Shown piece after piece: positions 45,698 to 57,983 of a DNA stretch of 64,000 nt. The number at the start of each line of letters is the position of its first letter. Position 1 is the stretch's first letter. The translations under genes were made by a program, and so were the position numbers. Origin of the DNA: Mesotaenium endlicherianum (lineage: Eukaryota; Streptophyta; Zygnematophyceae; Zygnematales; Mesotaeniaceae); contig WELA01003863.1 of the NCBI GenBank assembly GCA_009602735.1, positions 359,169-423,168 of the forward strand. Direction: 5' to 3'. The notes under the pieces are model-generated. The model worked only from the letters and a program-made list of their open reading frames with translations. It ran no database searches and was not told the DNA's origin.

Positions 45698-46418
45698 TGA
45701 AATGAATCAACTTACCAAATAAGCGATTAACAATTAATAAAGATCTTTATATCAGCAAGTTATCTTTATGGCGATTTTCGTTAACTGGTTAAACGGCAAA
45801 GGACAATACACTAGCAGTGAATAATACTCGTAAGTCAAATGCGAGTAAACTAGCATCAATGATGCAAATCAGTAAACTCATACATAAGCAAGGTTAGAAG
45901 ACAGTGCGTATCAATGGCTTCTCGCCTTGGATTCAGATCTCTCTCAGTAAGCTGTACAAGAGAGTTGGCCTCGTTTCCGAATGCCGAACTCGAGAGCAAT
46001 GCCTAGCATATGTACGTGGAATGAGTTTACTGTTCAACGGTCAGTGCGATGGCACCGCCTACCCGGGAGTTAACCACGTTGGTAGGACCTCGGTTAACCA
46101 AATCCACCGCCATCTCCCATCATCCCGAATAGCCATCCATCATAGGGATGTCATCTGGCCATTCATCTAGCATATCGTACTTAGGTGTAAGTCAAGGCAG
46201 TTTGGTGCTACCGAGTACGGAAGTCAGATGGCTGTCAAAGAATGGGTCAGCAAGCTGACTTATGTGGACTTCAGCCTGCTGCTTCCGGCTGAGTCATTAA
46301 ACTGATAATTATGTAAAGTCCAGCAGATTGACTATTAACTTAAAGTTCAGCAGGCTGAACTTAATTAACTATTATATTTAAATGAATATTATATCCACTA
46401 ATATACTGATTCATTACA
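45698..46418 (-). repeat. Element 1 5' LTR
   Basis: 721 bp, same ends as the 3' LTR at 37467-38187. It is followed on the plus strand by CTCGG, the partner of the CTTGG before 37467. Confidence 0.96.
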
Positions 46419-46423
46419 CTCGG

Positions 46424-46777
46424 CTAACCAAATCCACAGCCATCTCCCATCATCCCAAATCGGTATCCATCTTAAGGGTGTCATATGGCAACTCATCTGG
46501 CACACCACACTTGGATGCATAGCTAGGCAGTTTGCTACTGCCGAGTACGGCAGCCAGCTGACTGTCAAAGAATGTGTCAGCAAGCTGACACAAGTCAACA
46601 GGCTGACCTAATGGACTTCAACCTGCTGCTATCGGGTGAGTCATTTAACTAAGTATTAAGTATCCAGCAGGCTTAAATACAGCAGACTAAATATTAACTA
46701 AAGTTCAGCAGGTTGAACTTCTTCAACTATTATATCTGACTGAATATTATATATATCCAATATACTGATTTATTACA
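46424..46777 (-). repeat. Host-element 3' LTR, second part
   Basis: Continues the LTR interrupted at 37466 (CTAACCAAATCCACAGCCAT onward) and ends TTATTACA at 46777, followed by the polypurine-like region and ORF4 of the host element. Confidence 0.9.
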
Positions 46778-46855
46778 ATCCCTTCAACTTAAACTGTTGT
46801 CGACTCGACGACACTTCTAGTACATTGACAACAAAGTAAGACAAATGCAACACAA

Positions 46856-47344
46856 CTAACTGAATCTAAAATAAAGACCATCGCAAAATAAGTACCAGGC
46901 TCGGTCTTCTGGGGAGCGAGACCTGGAACCGGATCTTCTTCTCCTGTCTGATGGTCTCCTGAAACCTGGAGGCTCAGGCCAGGGTGGACCGAGGGGTGAA
47001 CGCAACAATTGGCCAACCTGCTCTTGCACTGTCTGCAAGTTGATGGAAATCGCTCTCTCCTGTGCAGCTCTCAAACTGACAGGGACATACACTGGCATAT
47101 CGGAGGGGTGCTGCATGCCTCTATGAGAGGGGGATGCTGGCTGCCCTCTGGCTGCCTCCTTGGCAGCCCTTCTGTCTGCTCTGTCTGACTGAATCTCACC
47201 TCCTGGAGTAGGACTCCTCCTGCTGAAACTCCCCAGCCACTGAAGATCTGGGTCTCTTGGTGGGCTGGTATCCCTAAGTTGCTGCAAGATTGCCTGTGCC
47301 AAGGACCTTCCAGTCTGCTGCCGAGTGGGGGATGTAGCAGGGGT
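46856..47344 (-). pseudogene. Host-element ORF4 (RS-rich), open but without a start codon
   Basis: Same frame as the preceding ORF3, from which it is separated by a single TAG (47345-47347). It is open for about 160 codons and has no ATG early in the frame. It contains MPVYVPVS, LRSPLGP, GFRRPSDR and RRSGSRSRSP, matching element 1 ORF4 in order, with a longer N-terminal part. Confidence 0.6.
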
Positions 47345-48533
47345 CTATGCCTCAACAGGGCTAGACTCCTCTCCGGCGCCTTCCTCCTCTTCGTCCTCCT
47401 GCTCCTCTGAGACTTCTGGAGTCTCTCGTGTCATCTCCTCCAGCCGTTCCCGAGAAAAAAAGTATCCTACTGACCTCCCCCATTTGGGTGCAAGTGGGGG
47501 TTGCTGGGTCCTGATCGCATACAGGTCTTTCGCCCCTTGCTTTGCCCATTTGGCATAAGCATGCTTCCCCGTAGAGAAAGAATCTCTAGCCCTGGTCCTA
47601 TCCTCTTGCGTCTCCTGACTCATGCAGTCCCTGACTCCATCCAGCCTTGGGTCCCATGCTGAAATGTGAGGTGGCAGCACTATCTTCCCCTGCATATCTG
47701 CCAGGAAATTGTCCTCCTCAGCTCTGTCATTTTGCTGGTCCTTCATAGTGATGGTCATCCAGTGCCAGTCAGTGGGCTGTAGGAAGAAAGCGAGATCCGT
47801 CCTCTTCAAATTACAAGGGTACCAGTGACTTGAGAAATCCAACTGGCTGGTCTCCCTTGCCAAGAATTTCCAGCTTCTTCTCTCCACCTCGTTATACATG
47901 GCCTTGAACCGATTGTGGGAAGTGGTATCCTTGAAGCTCTCTGTATGCATAGGGATCAACCTGATGACCCTGTCTGTGCCCCAGATCCCAGGTATTGGCA
48001 CCGTTTCAAATTCACCTATCTGGGCCAATGCTTTGGCCTCCCGGATCGTATACCCCACCATCCTGGCATGATCATGGTATAATAGAAGCCCTGTGCTGAC
48101 TTCTATGTACTTGTCAAAACGTTGGGCTGACTCCCCTTCTCGCTGCAGTATGTCTCTCTGTGATTCACTTCGGTTCCTCTGGGCGTACTTGAAGGCCTCC
48201 TCCAAAAGATCAATGCCCTTGCCCATCACCGTTTAGCGGTAGCTTTTGATTCTCCTCTGCTCCTCCTCAGCCTGCTTCTTTTGCCTCTCCTCAGCCAATC
48301 TTTATTCTTCCGCCTTCTTGGCTTCCTCTGCAGCTTCTCTGTCCTGCTCCTCCTGTCTCAGCCTGGCCTGTTCTTCATCCTGCTTTCTATTCTGAGCCTC
48401 CCGCTGTAGTCGGAGTCGCTCTGATTCTCGAGAGGAGATGGAGGATGAGTCGATGTCGCCATGGAATTCCTTGAACTCCTGCCTGTGCCTCGTCCGCCCT
48501 TCTTTTCCTCTTGAGTTCAGACAATTGAGTCAT
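47345..48533 (-). pseudogene. Host-element ORF3, diverged and broken copy
   Basis: The likely original ATG is 48533 (MTQLSELKRKRR). The coiled-coil region follows but needs one frameshift near 48480 and holds two in-frame TAA codons, one after KKAEE (about 48306) and one at the YR-x-TVMG position (48233). The rest (48229-47345) is open and keeps the core: MVGYTIREA, VPIPGI, NEVERRSWKFLARE, PTDWHWMTIT, LPPHISAWDPRLDG, GKHAYAKWAKQG and the Glu-rich tail. It is about half identical to element 1 ORF3 by eye. Confidence 0.85.
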
Positions 48534-49000
48534 CTTGCTCATTCATACCACAATGGAGTTAGTGTAGTCATGATATCATGCACAGGATTGAGTGCTTTGA
48601 CAGGGAAGAACGTAGTAGAGGAAGTTAGGGCATGCAATATCTGGTGTAAGTAAATGGAAAGTGCGAGTGTGCTTGAGAGAGAAGTGAGTGTGAGCGCAGT
48701 TGAGTGTCAAGGATGACTATGCAACGGTAATCGGTAATCGGCTTGTTTCCGAGATGTTTCTCCCACTCCCTCCAACTTAATGTTTAAGGTGGGTTGCCTG
48801 CTTCCATTGTCACTGGACTGCCTGTCACAACTGTCACTTACTATCAACTACTGTCACTTTCTGTCACTAACTGTCACTTTAGGCCACGTTTGGCCACATT
48901 CCCCTCCAACTTAAATGGAGACAGGACCTCTTGTCACCTTCCCATGTCAACTGAAATGACTGTTAGGGAGGTGTCCCAGCCTCCCCAAGGTAAAATCGTT

Positions 49001-49697
49001 TCAACGCCCCTTGGCATTGGTCAAATGGTCCTTAAATTCCCAGGTGTCTCCAGAGCCATCGTAACCTTTCCATTTGACCAGATATTTCATGACATATTAA
49101 GACGATCGACGGACAGAGTGAGCTTCTAAAATCTCATCAACCTCATATTCCTCAAGGTCACCTTCCCGGACAGCGGGGACCGGTCGCGGTTGGACAGGTA
49201 ACCAATCTGTGAACAGTGTGTCACCTTTGATGTACGGTTCCAGGAAGGAGACATTAAAGACTGGGTGACCCTTGTATTCTGCTGACATGTGCAGTTTGTA
49301 AGCATTCTGACTGACACGGCATACCACCAAATATGGACCGACCCAGATCAGACCAAGCTTTTTCTTGACCACACCAGGCAGGTACAGGTGTTGAGAATGC
49401 AGTTTGACCAAATCCCCCTTTGAAAATGTCAGCTCCTGACGGTGTTAATTAGCATATTTTCTTTGATTTTCCTGGGCTTTGTGCAGATTGTGTTGGACTT
49501 CTGACAGGGTGTCAGCAAACTCCCGAGTTACCTGGAGAGAGACCAAAGTGTCAATCCCCTCAGGGTGAGTCAAAGACTCCCTTAAATATATTTCAAGGAG
49601 ACTTAGGGACTCTTCCAGACAAAGTTCAAAAGGAGTCTTTCCCGTTGAAGCGTGCACCGCACTATTGACTGCAAACTGAATTTGAGGCAACAGGTCA
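49001..49697 (-). pseudogene. Host-element pol, C-terminal part (integrase end and chromodomain)
   Basis: From [20 protein letters not shown] at the solo-LTR junction through the GPY-type region (WVGPYLVV) to the chromodomain YLVKWKGYDGSGDTWEF. The frame stops with TGA at 49001. It contains several breaks, including a TAA replacing Lys just before the chromodomain strand (about 49104) and a TAA near 49445. It continues across the insertion at 58044. Confidence 0.9.
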
Positions 49698-50410
49698 TCC
49701 CATGAAATGAATCGACTTACCAAATAGGCGATTAACAATTAATAAAGATCTTTATATCAGCAAGTAATCTTTATGGTATTTCCGTTAACTAGTTAAACGG
49801 CAAAGGACAATACACTAGCAGGGAATAATACTCGTAAGTCAAATGCGAGTAAACTAGCATCAATAATGCAAATTAGTAAACTCATACATAAGCAAGGTTA
49901 GAAGACAGTGCGTATCAATGGCTTCTCGCCTTGGATTCAGATCTCTCTCAGTAAGCTGTACAAGAGAGTTGGCCTCGTTTCCGAATGCCGAACTCGAGAG
50001 CGATGCCTAGCATATGTACATAGAATGAGTTTACTGTTCAACGGTCAGTGCGATGGCACCGCCTACCCGGGAGTTAACCACGTTGATAGGACCTCGGTTA
50101 ACCAAATCCACCGCCATCTCCCATCATCCCGAATAGCCATCCATCATAGGGATGTCATCTGGCCATTCATCTAGCATATCGTGCTTAGGTGTATGTCAAG
50201 GCCGTTCGCTGCTACCGAGTACGGAAGTCAGCTGGCTGTCAAAGAATGGGTCAGCAAGCTGACTTATATGGACTTCAGCCTGCTGCTTCCGGCTGAGTCA
50301 TTAAATTGATAATTATGTGAAGTCCAGCAGACTGACTATTAACTAAAGTCCAGCAGACTGGCTATTAACTAAGTTCAGCAGGCTGAACTTAATTAACTAA
50401 TTATATTTAA

Positions 50411-50418
50411 ATGAATAT
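50411..50418. repeat. hAT target site duplication, left copy (ATGAATAT)
   Basis: 8-bp ATGAATAT immediately before the left TIR. The identical copy follows the right TIR at 58002-58009. Confidence 0.95.
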
Positions 50419-50436
50419 CAGGGTTACGCCGTTCGC
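50419..50436 (+). repeat. hAT left terminal inverted repeat
   Basis: CAGGGTTACGCCGTTCGC; the exact reverse complement is at 57984-58001. Confidence 0.96.
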
Positions 50437-50661
50437 TTGTTCGCTTAGTTCGCCAAGTGCGCAAGTTCGCTTAGTACGGTGTTCAAAAAAAGGCTTAGTT
50501 CGCCTAGTGCGCCAAGTCACGACGGCGTCGACGTCATGTAGCTCCGACGTCGACGTCCCATGTCAGTGGCACATGTAAAAGTACTACGTCGTGTCAGACG
50601 GTTTTTCCCGTTGAGAATGGTTAGGTTTTTTTTTCAATACGCTATCAGAAGTCTTCGTTGC

Positions 50662-50850
50662 CCGCTGTGCAGCGACGAGTCTCAAAAAAAGATTTTATTC
50701 ATGACATTCACTCCGGACGTAAGCGGATGGGAGTGAACTTTTGCCACTGGTTCCACCGCTGTGCAGCGGCGAGTCTCGAAAAAGAGATTTTATTCATGAC
50801 ATTCACTCCGGACGTAAGCGGATGGGTGTGAACTTTCGCCACTGGTTCCA
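50662..50850 (+). repeat. Two-copy tandem repeat inside the hAT
   Basis: Units 50662-50755 and 50756-50850, both starting CCGCTGTGCAGCG and ending CCACTGGTTCCA, differ at only a few positions. Confidence 0.93.
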
Positions 50851-51657
50851 GGGGGTGTTGACATACCAAAGTGCCACACAGAATTCTACGGCTGAATGTC
50901 TTTGATATAAATAAATTAGCAAAGCTGCGGCACATAGTAATTTTGTTTGACAAAAACTACTGCTGTTGTCTGACGAGATTGGGCGTCAATGATGCAAGAA
51001 GACGGGCTTGAACCCCCGCCTCCGGCTGCGGGTAGCGCAGCGTTACCAAAGGGCCATAAAGTACTCCACATAAATAAGGCGGTTCAATTTGTTAGATTCT
51101 TTTAAAAAGACTTGGAAGGAAAAATGGGAGGGGAAATTGGGAGGGCCGCTTAGCAGCGCCTTTTTAGTTACTTTTCAACGACTTGATTAATTCAGACATA
51201 AGATGTAAGAGTACCTCTTCATCACATCTGAGACTAAACAGGTTTAGTAAAGCTTATCAAATCACTGACACTCGTAATCAACAAACACATAAGAATTAAG
51301 TACTTATTTATTGCCTCTTTATGTGAAAATAGGCAATTTATACTTAGCGAAAAAAAGTGTAAGAAAACACTGGGAGGGCTGCTTAGCAGAGCCTGTTTTT
51401 AGTACTTCTTTATATAATTAATTACTTCATACAGAAGGCTTAGGAGGATATTTTCTTCTTCATCGAGTATAATAAGCTTCAATAAACAAGTGTGAAAAAG
51501 ATTAAGCTTCTTAACAAGCCTGTATAAGAAGTAGAAAGTACTTATAAATGCGACATTTAAGAGTGAGCAAAGGCTCAGTAAGAAAAAGTGAGTTTGACAA
51601 CAATTCTAAGTACAAGCTAAGTCTAAGTACAAGCTACCTAACAAACAATTCCACTAT

Positions 51658-54027
51658 CTAGTAACCAATCGCTCTTGGTCTTCTTCTTCCTGAAGTTGCA
51701 CCACTAGGTCGCTCCTCCAGCTCTTCTTCCTCTACCTCCTCTTCCTCTACCTCCATCTCCCCTTCCTCACTCAACGAGGCATGCATGGCAAGATTGAGAC
51801 CCTCCTCTTCAGGTGTCTCCAAGAACTCCGCTTCTTCAACCCATGGAGTTGCGCCGACACTTGGTCCAAGGAATTCCAAACTCTTCTCCTGAAGTCTCAA
51901 CATAGAATGCACGTACACTAACTTTTTTGCTCTAGTAGGGAGCAGCCTATTGCGAAGTGGACTATGAACAAACCCGTACTCAGACCAATTTCTCTCACAT
52001 GCTGCTGCTGAACCAGGTTGCGACAATATTCTCATAGCAAGAAGCTGAAGATTAGGACAATGACTTCCGTATGTTTCCCACCACACGTGAGCAGGCATCA
52101 TGGTCTTATTAGCCTTGCAAACGTCATCGCCAAAAATGTCACCACTCTGCCGGTAGAGCGCCAACTCTCGATCCACCAACGCTCGGTCAGCCACACCTCC
52201 TCCGACAAGGGTATTCCGCACGTCGGACCAATCAGTAAGTAGACACTTCTCAACTGCCCAAGACTCATGGTCTTGGAACTCGGGGTCGAGATAGTATCCT
52301 GTAGCCACACGAAGTCAATAAGCAAACTCAGTGTATGATCGACTACACAATGTACTTTTCACAAAAAGAGAGCAATAACAATAACAAGCAAAATAACAAT
52401 GACCAGCACACAATAACAAGCATGCAAAAGAACAGCAGCCGCCGAGCAAGAAAGGTGAGCAACAACAAAAGAGACTTTTACCCGCAGAATGTAAGGGGCT
52501 GTGAAGCTGCTCCCAGCGAGCCTTCACGTCCTTCTTAACTTGGGTTCTTTGTGTTGGTTTGAGTCCTTCAACCTCATGCATATGAATTTTGATGGCGCTC
52601 ATACGAGCCCAGATCTTCCCAAGAGAAGGTTGTGGAGAGTCAACTAGTCGAAGAAGAACTACGATGGGCTCACACACGGCTACCCATACCTTCACTCGCG
52701 CCCAAAGTTCATCGTCACGAACTAGGTCTCTAATCTTCGTAGCCTCACCTACACAACCATTCTTTGCCGCCCACTCAAGCCACCTACTGTCAGTCACCAT
52801 AGCTTGTAAGGTATCTCTCACAACGATGAGTCTTTGCAAGCAAAGAAAGTTACTAGCAAACCTCGTAGGTCCTGGCTTCAACAACTCTAGTTTATTTTTT
52901 AGCCTTGCCCCATGCTCACGGTAAAGAGCGTGAGGTATGTGGTGGTTTGCAACAAACTGGACCAAGTGCTTGAAGCTATCGATTATGCCCTCTAGCTCTT
53001 TTATCTTTCCTAGGTCTTTTAACAGCAGGTCCAAAATGTGAGCAGCACAAGGGGTCCAATATATGTGCGGGTGCTTCTCGCGAACCATATTACAGCCAGC
53101 TACAATGTTAGCTGCAGAGTCTGTGCAAAGCTGTACAACATGGTCGGCGCCTATCTTCTCTACGGTCGCAAGCAGGTGGTTACCAATGTAGTCACCCGTT
53201 TTCCTTTCACCCTCAGTGTTGATAGCATCCATGAACATCTCAGTGCCACCCACAACCATAAGCACATTAAGAAGAGGATGCCCGCATGGATCAGTCCACC
53301 CATCTGCTACAATGCTACATCCTGTCATTGGTAGTCCCTTCTTCTGTTTCTTCTCCCAAGCTTCTATCTTCAACACCTCTCTGTCTAGTAGGGTACTTCC
53401 GAGCGGCTTATCCTTCATCGGGATATACACTACACCTGTTTCCTGGGTGTATTTACTGACTGCAACCAACATCTCTCTAAAGAACTCGCTGCGAGCAACA
53501 TTAAATGACGAACCGGTACCATAGAAGAAGCGAGCGACAATCTCATGGACAGCATCAGCATTCATGTTTTGAAACATGTCACTTATAGAGGTCTGCCCAG
53601 TCTCCCTGCCTAAAGAGGGGGAGCCACTAGCACAAGAACCCCATTCAAACACGCGCTTTCGTGCAGCTTGCATGGCATTCTTACTACGTCGCTTTCCCAA
53701 GACACCACTAGACGAACCATTAAAACGAGGAATCATGACATCTAGAACCTCATCAGGAACCTCCTCACACTGACTAACATCCTTAAGTCCTCCCGTGAGA
53801 TGGCCACGAATCCTGGTAACCCCAGCAACAAACTCGTTGAAGCAATAGTTGCACTTGACCTTCGGATGTGAATTCTTCGTCTTGGCTTCCGCAACAATGG
53901 ATACATGGGCCCACTCTGGACCAGATCTTGCAGCAACTGCTCTAGGGGGCAAACGAGCGCTTAAAGCTCCAGTAGCCCCTCTCATTCTAGCAAGCGTTGC
54001 TCCACACGAAGTGAATGGTTGGGACAT
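51658..54027 (-). CDS. hAT transposase (BED finger, DUF659/RNase H-like core, hAT C-terminal dimerisation)
   Basis: Two exons, 54027-52482 and 52298-51658, with a 183-bp GT-AG phase-1 intron; 2187 nt, 728 aa, no internal stop. The BED-type zinc finger near residues 59-87 has Cys59, Cys62, His76 and Cys87. The catalytic-core region has SIVADGWTD (Asp242 probable), LCTDSAANIV (Asp303 probable) and the CAAHILDLLLKD motif near 327-338, the DUF659-type plant arrangement. The C-terminal dimerisation block QPGSAAACERNWSEYGF is at about 608-624. The protein ends in an acidic, Glu-rich tail. It would cut at the TIRs and give 8-bp duplications, as observed. The intact frame suggests recent activity. 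Confidence 0.94.
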
Positions 54028-54229
54028 GATGCGCGTGAAACCTGCAATAACGAAGGGAATAAATAAAGCAGTAAGAAAATAGGCTCAGTAAAGAGAGCAA
54101 CAACAAGGCAGTAGTGAAGGCAACAATATAGGAGCAGCAGCAAGGGCAAGCACAGAGAGAGCGACAATAGGACAGCAAGAGAGGCAAGCATAGGAGGAGC
54201 AGCAGCAGAGCAAGCAAAAAAACCAGCAA

Positions 54230-57000
54230 CACAGGGGCAGTGCCGCAGCAGCCAACCCGCCCCGGGCATGCAAAAACACATCGACACGGGGGTTGGCAGC
54301 TGCAGCACTGCAGCTAGCCAGCCAGCACCGGGAAAGCAACAAAACAGGAATACGAGGGGTGCAGCAAACAAAAAGCAAGACGGGGGCGGGCAGCTGCAGC
54401 ACAGCAGCAACCAGCCAGCTCATCCCGGGCAAGCAAAACACAACACGGGGGAAGTCAGCTGCGGCACTGCAGCGGCCAGTCCGCCCCCGGCAAGCAGAAA
54501 CACAATAGGAGCTGCAGCACTGCAGCAAGCCAGCCAGCCCCGAGCAAGCAAACAAACAGGGACACGGGGGCGGCTAGCTGCACCACTGCAGCAAGCACCC
54601 CGCCCCGACTGAAGCACAAACGCAACAAAACGGGGGCAGCCAGCTGCAGCACTGCAACAGCCAGCCCGCCCAAATAATACAGCAACAGTAAAATTGCAAA
54701 CAGCCAGCCAAGCAGCTGCAAAACTGCTGCAGCCAGCCGGCCACGAGGAAAGAGCAAGCAAGGGGCGGCTGCAGCACAGCAGCAGCCAGAAAGCCCCAAA
54801 CAAAATGCAAGCAAGGGGCGGCTGCAGTTCAGGCAAACAAACTTGACCAGACCGTCCCAACTAAAGAAATAAAGAAACAAGCAAGGGGCGGGCGGCTGCA
54901 GTACTGCAGCAGCTAGTCCGCCCTGAGCAAGCAAACAAAAAGCAACACGAGAGTGGGCAGCTGCAGCACTGCAGCAAGCTAGCCAGCCTAGAGCAAGCAA
55001 AAAAAGAGGGACATAGGGGTGGGCAGCTGCGACAGCTGCAGCACTACAGCAGCCAGTCCGCCCCGAGCAAGCAAAAGATCAGGGACCCGGGGGCGGGAGG
55101 CTGAAGCACTGCAGCAACCAGCCCGCCCCGGGCAAGCAAGAACCCAACATGGGGACGGCCGGCTGCAGCACAGGAGCAGCCAGCCCGCCCCGAGCAAGCA
55201 AACAAAAAGCGACACAGGGGTCGGCAGCTGCACCACTGTAGCAGCCAGCCCGCCCCGGGCAAGCAGAAACACAACACGGGGGCGGCCGGCTGCAGCACAA
55301 CAGCAGCAAGCCCGCCCCAACCAAGCAAGCAAACTAAAAGCAGCCAGACAAACTTGACCAGCACGCCTCGACTAAAGAAACAAAGAAACAAGCAAGGGGC
55401 GGGCGGCTGCAGGGCTGCAGCAGCCAGCCCGCCCCGAGCAGGCAAGAAAAGAGGGACACAGGGGTGGGCAGCTGCAGCACTGTAGCAAGCCAGCCAGTCC
55501 CGAGTAAGCAAAAAGAGAGGGACACGGGGGCGGCCAGCTGCAGCACTGCAGCAGCCAGCCCGCCCCGAGCAAGCAGAAACACAACACGGGGGCGGCCAGC
55601 TGCAGCACAGCAGCAGCCAGCCCGCCCCGAGCAAGCAAACAAACACGGACACGGGGGCGGCCAGCTACAGCACTGCAGCAAGCCAGCTAGCCCCAGAAAG
55701 CAAAAAACCAAGGACACGGGGGCGGGCAGCTGGGGCACTGCAGCAAGCAGCCCACCCCAATTGAAGCACAAACGCAACAAAACAGGGGCGGCCAGCTGCA
55801 GTATTGCAGCAGCCAACCCGCCCGACTAGTACACCAACAAAAAAAATTGCAAACAGCGAACTGGGCACCTGCAGAACTGCAGCAGCCAGCCACTCCGGCA
55901 CCGAGGAAAGAGAAAGCAAGGGGCGGCTGCAGCACAACAGCAGCCAGACCGCCCCTACAAAATGCAAGCAAGGGGCGGCTGCAGTTCAGCCGCTCAAACT
56001 TGACCAGCCCGGCCGCGACTGAGGAAACAAAGAAACAAGCAAGGGGCGGGCGGCTGCAGCACTGCAGCGGCCAGCTCGCCCCAACCAAAGCAAGCAAGGG
56101 GTGACGGCTGCAGCACTGCAGCAACCAGACCGCCTCGACATAACCAATAGAAGAGGGAAAGGGAGGGAAGGGCACCTGATGCGCTAGCCCCGACGGTTGC
56201 TCGTTGATAGGCGCAGGGGATGCAGACTATGTCAGGGCGAGCTCCTGCAGCACTGCAACAATCGAACAACAAAGACCAAAGCAAGAAAGGGGCTGATGCA
56301 GTTCAGCCAGCCAACTTTGGCCAAAACAAGCAAGGAGCGAGCGGCTGCAGCACTGCAGCAGCCAGCCCGACCCGACTAAAACAAACATACAGCAACAAGG
56401 GGCGGGCAGCTGCGGCACTGCAGCAGACAACCCGCCCCGAACAAAGAAACAAATAAAAAAGCAAGGGGCAGGCAGTTGCCGCACCGCAGCAGCCAGCCCG
56501 CCCCGGGGCAAGCAATAAAAAACTAGGACAGGGTCGGGTAGCTGCAGCACTGCAACAGCCAGCCCGCCCCGAGTAGAGCAAGCACCAAAAGTGCAACACG
56601 GGGGCGGGCAAACAAACAGAAAACAAACAAACGGAACAAAGCAAACAAAAGAACAAACAAATAGCAAACAAGCAGAAAGTAAGGGGCCACTGCAGCACAC
56701 AGCAGCCAAGCCGTCCCGGGCAAGCAGAAACACAACACGGGGGCCGCCAGCTGCAGCACTGCAGCAAGCCAGCCAGCCCCGAGCAAGCAGACAAATAGGG
56801 ACACAGGGGCGGCCCGCTGCAACACTGCAGCAGCTAGCCCGCCCCGGGCAATCAGAAACACAACACGGGGGCGGCCAACTGCAGCACAACAGGATCTAGC
56901 CCGCCCCGGGCAAGCAAAAACACAACACGGGGGCGGCCAGCTGCAGCACTGCAGCAAGCCAGCGAGCCCCAAGCAAGCAAACAAACAGGGACACTGAGGC
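54230..57000 (+). repeat. GC-rich minisatellite, about 37 units of about 60-75 bp, within the hAT
   Basis: The unit is roughly GCAAGCAAACAA...ACACGGGGGCGG, then CCAGCTGCAGCACTGCAGC, then AGCCAGCCCGCCCCG. GCTGCAGCACTGCAGC-like cores were counted from about 54297 to 56939. The array starts about 200 bp upstream of the transposase ATG (minus strand). Many units contain CTGCAG twice and could form hairpins. The reverse strand has no stops over long stretches, giving Cys/Leu-rich pseudo-ORFs. Confidence 0.93.
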
Positions 57001-57983
57001 ACCAGGCACACTTGCTACAAAAGTACCTCTGGAGCTACTGATGCCTGGAAGAAGAGCTTCTGATGCATGAAAGATGAAGGTGAAGGCGAAGTGAATGAAG
57101 AGCGCAACATGAGAGACAAACACATAAGTGGGATTAGCACATGCTTTTTTAGTATCCAAACACTCAAAAAAAGGAAGAACAGCAGTAGTTAATATACAAC
57201 AGGCAGGACATAGAAGTAGTAGAGAACCTACACGATTAGCTAAGAGGAAAGATAGAGGGGGTGGAAAGCAAATTCACCTGAAATTTACAGGCCAAGGACA
57301 ATGTGTCAAACTGGCCGCCTTCTTGTGTCAACCTTCCTGAAGAGATAGAGAACAACAAAGAGAACGGCAAGTAAGCACAATGTAAGCGCAGATGTCAACT
57401 CTGAGACCAAGATCGAATATGAGAACATAGACACATGCATAAGCAAGCACCACATAGTTCCGGATTTGAAAGATTCAGCAAAAATAGCAAAGTACAGAGC
57501 AAAGTGCGAGCAAGGTGCAGACGTCAATGAAATATGAGACGAACTTACAATGATAGAAGATGTGCGGAATGGACCTCGAAGCACTACAGGGGTCTTAAGT
57601 ATGTTGCAGGTTTTGCCTCAGAGGGGTCCTAAGTGTGCCCTGAGCAGCTATGTATGAGCAGCTATGTAGGCAGATGAATGTGCAACGAAATGCTGCGATA
57701 TACTCGCGGATCCCAAAACATTCGTCTCAAAGTTTCGTCAAAGTTTTGTGATCTTTCGGGCTCCCGCCGCTCTTTCAAAAACCTTGTGTTAGTGTACTTT
57801 CGTTTTCAATTGCGTCGATTGACGCTTCAATCAAATTCACAAGTTAAACGAATTGTGTGAAGCCTGACGTGCACGCGTCGAGTCGTTCCTGGGCGGCCGG
57901 CACGAGTGAAGACAATTTAGTTCGCTTAGTTCGTGCGAACAACTCAGTTCGCTTAATTAAGCGTACGAAGGTCGGCCAGTTCG
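57001..57983. other. hAT right internal region
   Basis: Non-coding, no recognised gene. It ends with subterminal TTCGCTTAGTTCG-type repeats (about 57918-57955) next to the right TIR. Confidence 0.6.

Larger units (their letters stand above)
37467..46418 (-). mobile_element. Element 1: full-length chromovirus with extra ORFs downstream of pol
   Basis: Two 721-bp LTRs bound 8,952 bp. Minus-strand order: 5' LTR, primer binding site, gag, pol (protease, RT, RNase H, integrase, chromodomain), gap, ORF3, ORF4, polypurine-like tract, 3' LTR. The target duplication is CTTGG (37462-37466) versus CTCGG (46419-46423), one mismatch. By eye the LTRs differ at roughly 18-20 positions (about 97% identity), so this is a fairly recent but not brand-new insertion. 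The chromodomain places it in the chromovirus clade of Ty3/gypsy elements. pol is one uninterrupted frame; gag has one frame break. Confidence 0.95.

Noticed and set aside
51000-51065. tRNA-like segment on the minus strand (GGTTCAAGCCC box-B match with a possible T-arm)
   Set aside because: No convincing acceptor stem, D-arm or anticodon loop could be drawn; at most a tRNA-derived fragment inside the hAT.
54085-57000. Many long Cys/Leu-rich minus-strand open frames (80-220 codons) in the hAT array
   Set aside because: They all come from reading the stop-free GC-rich minisatellite in different phases. They repeat the same peptide pattern in every frame and have no domain.
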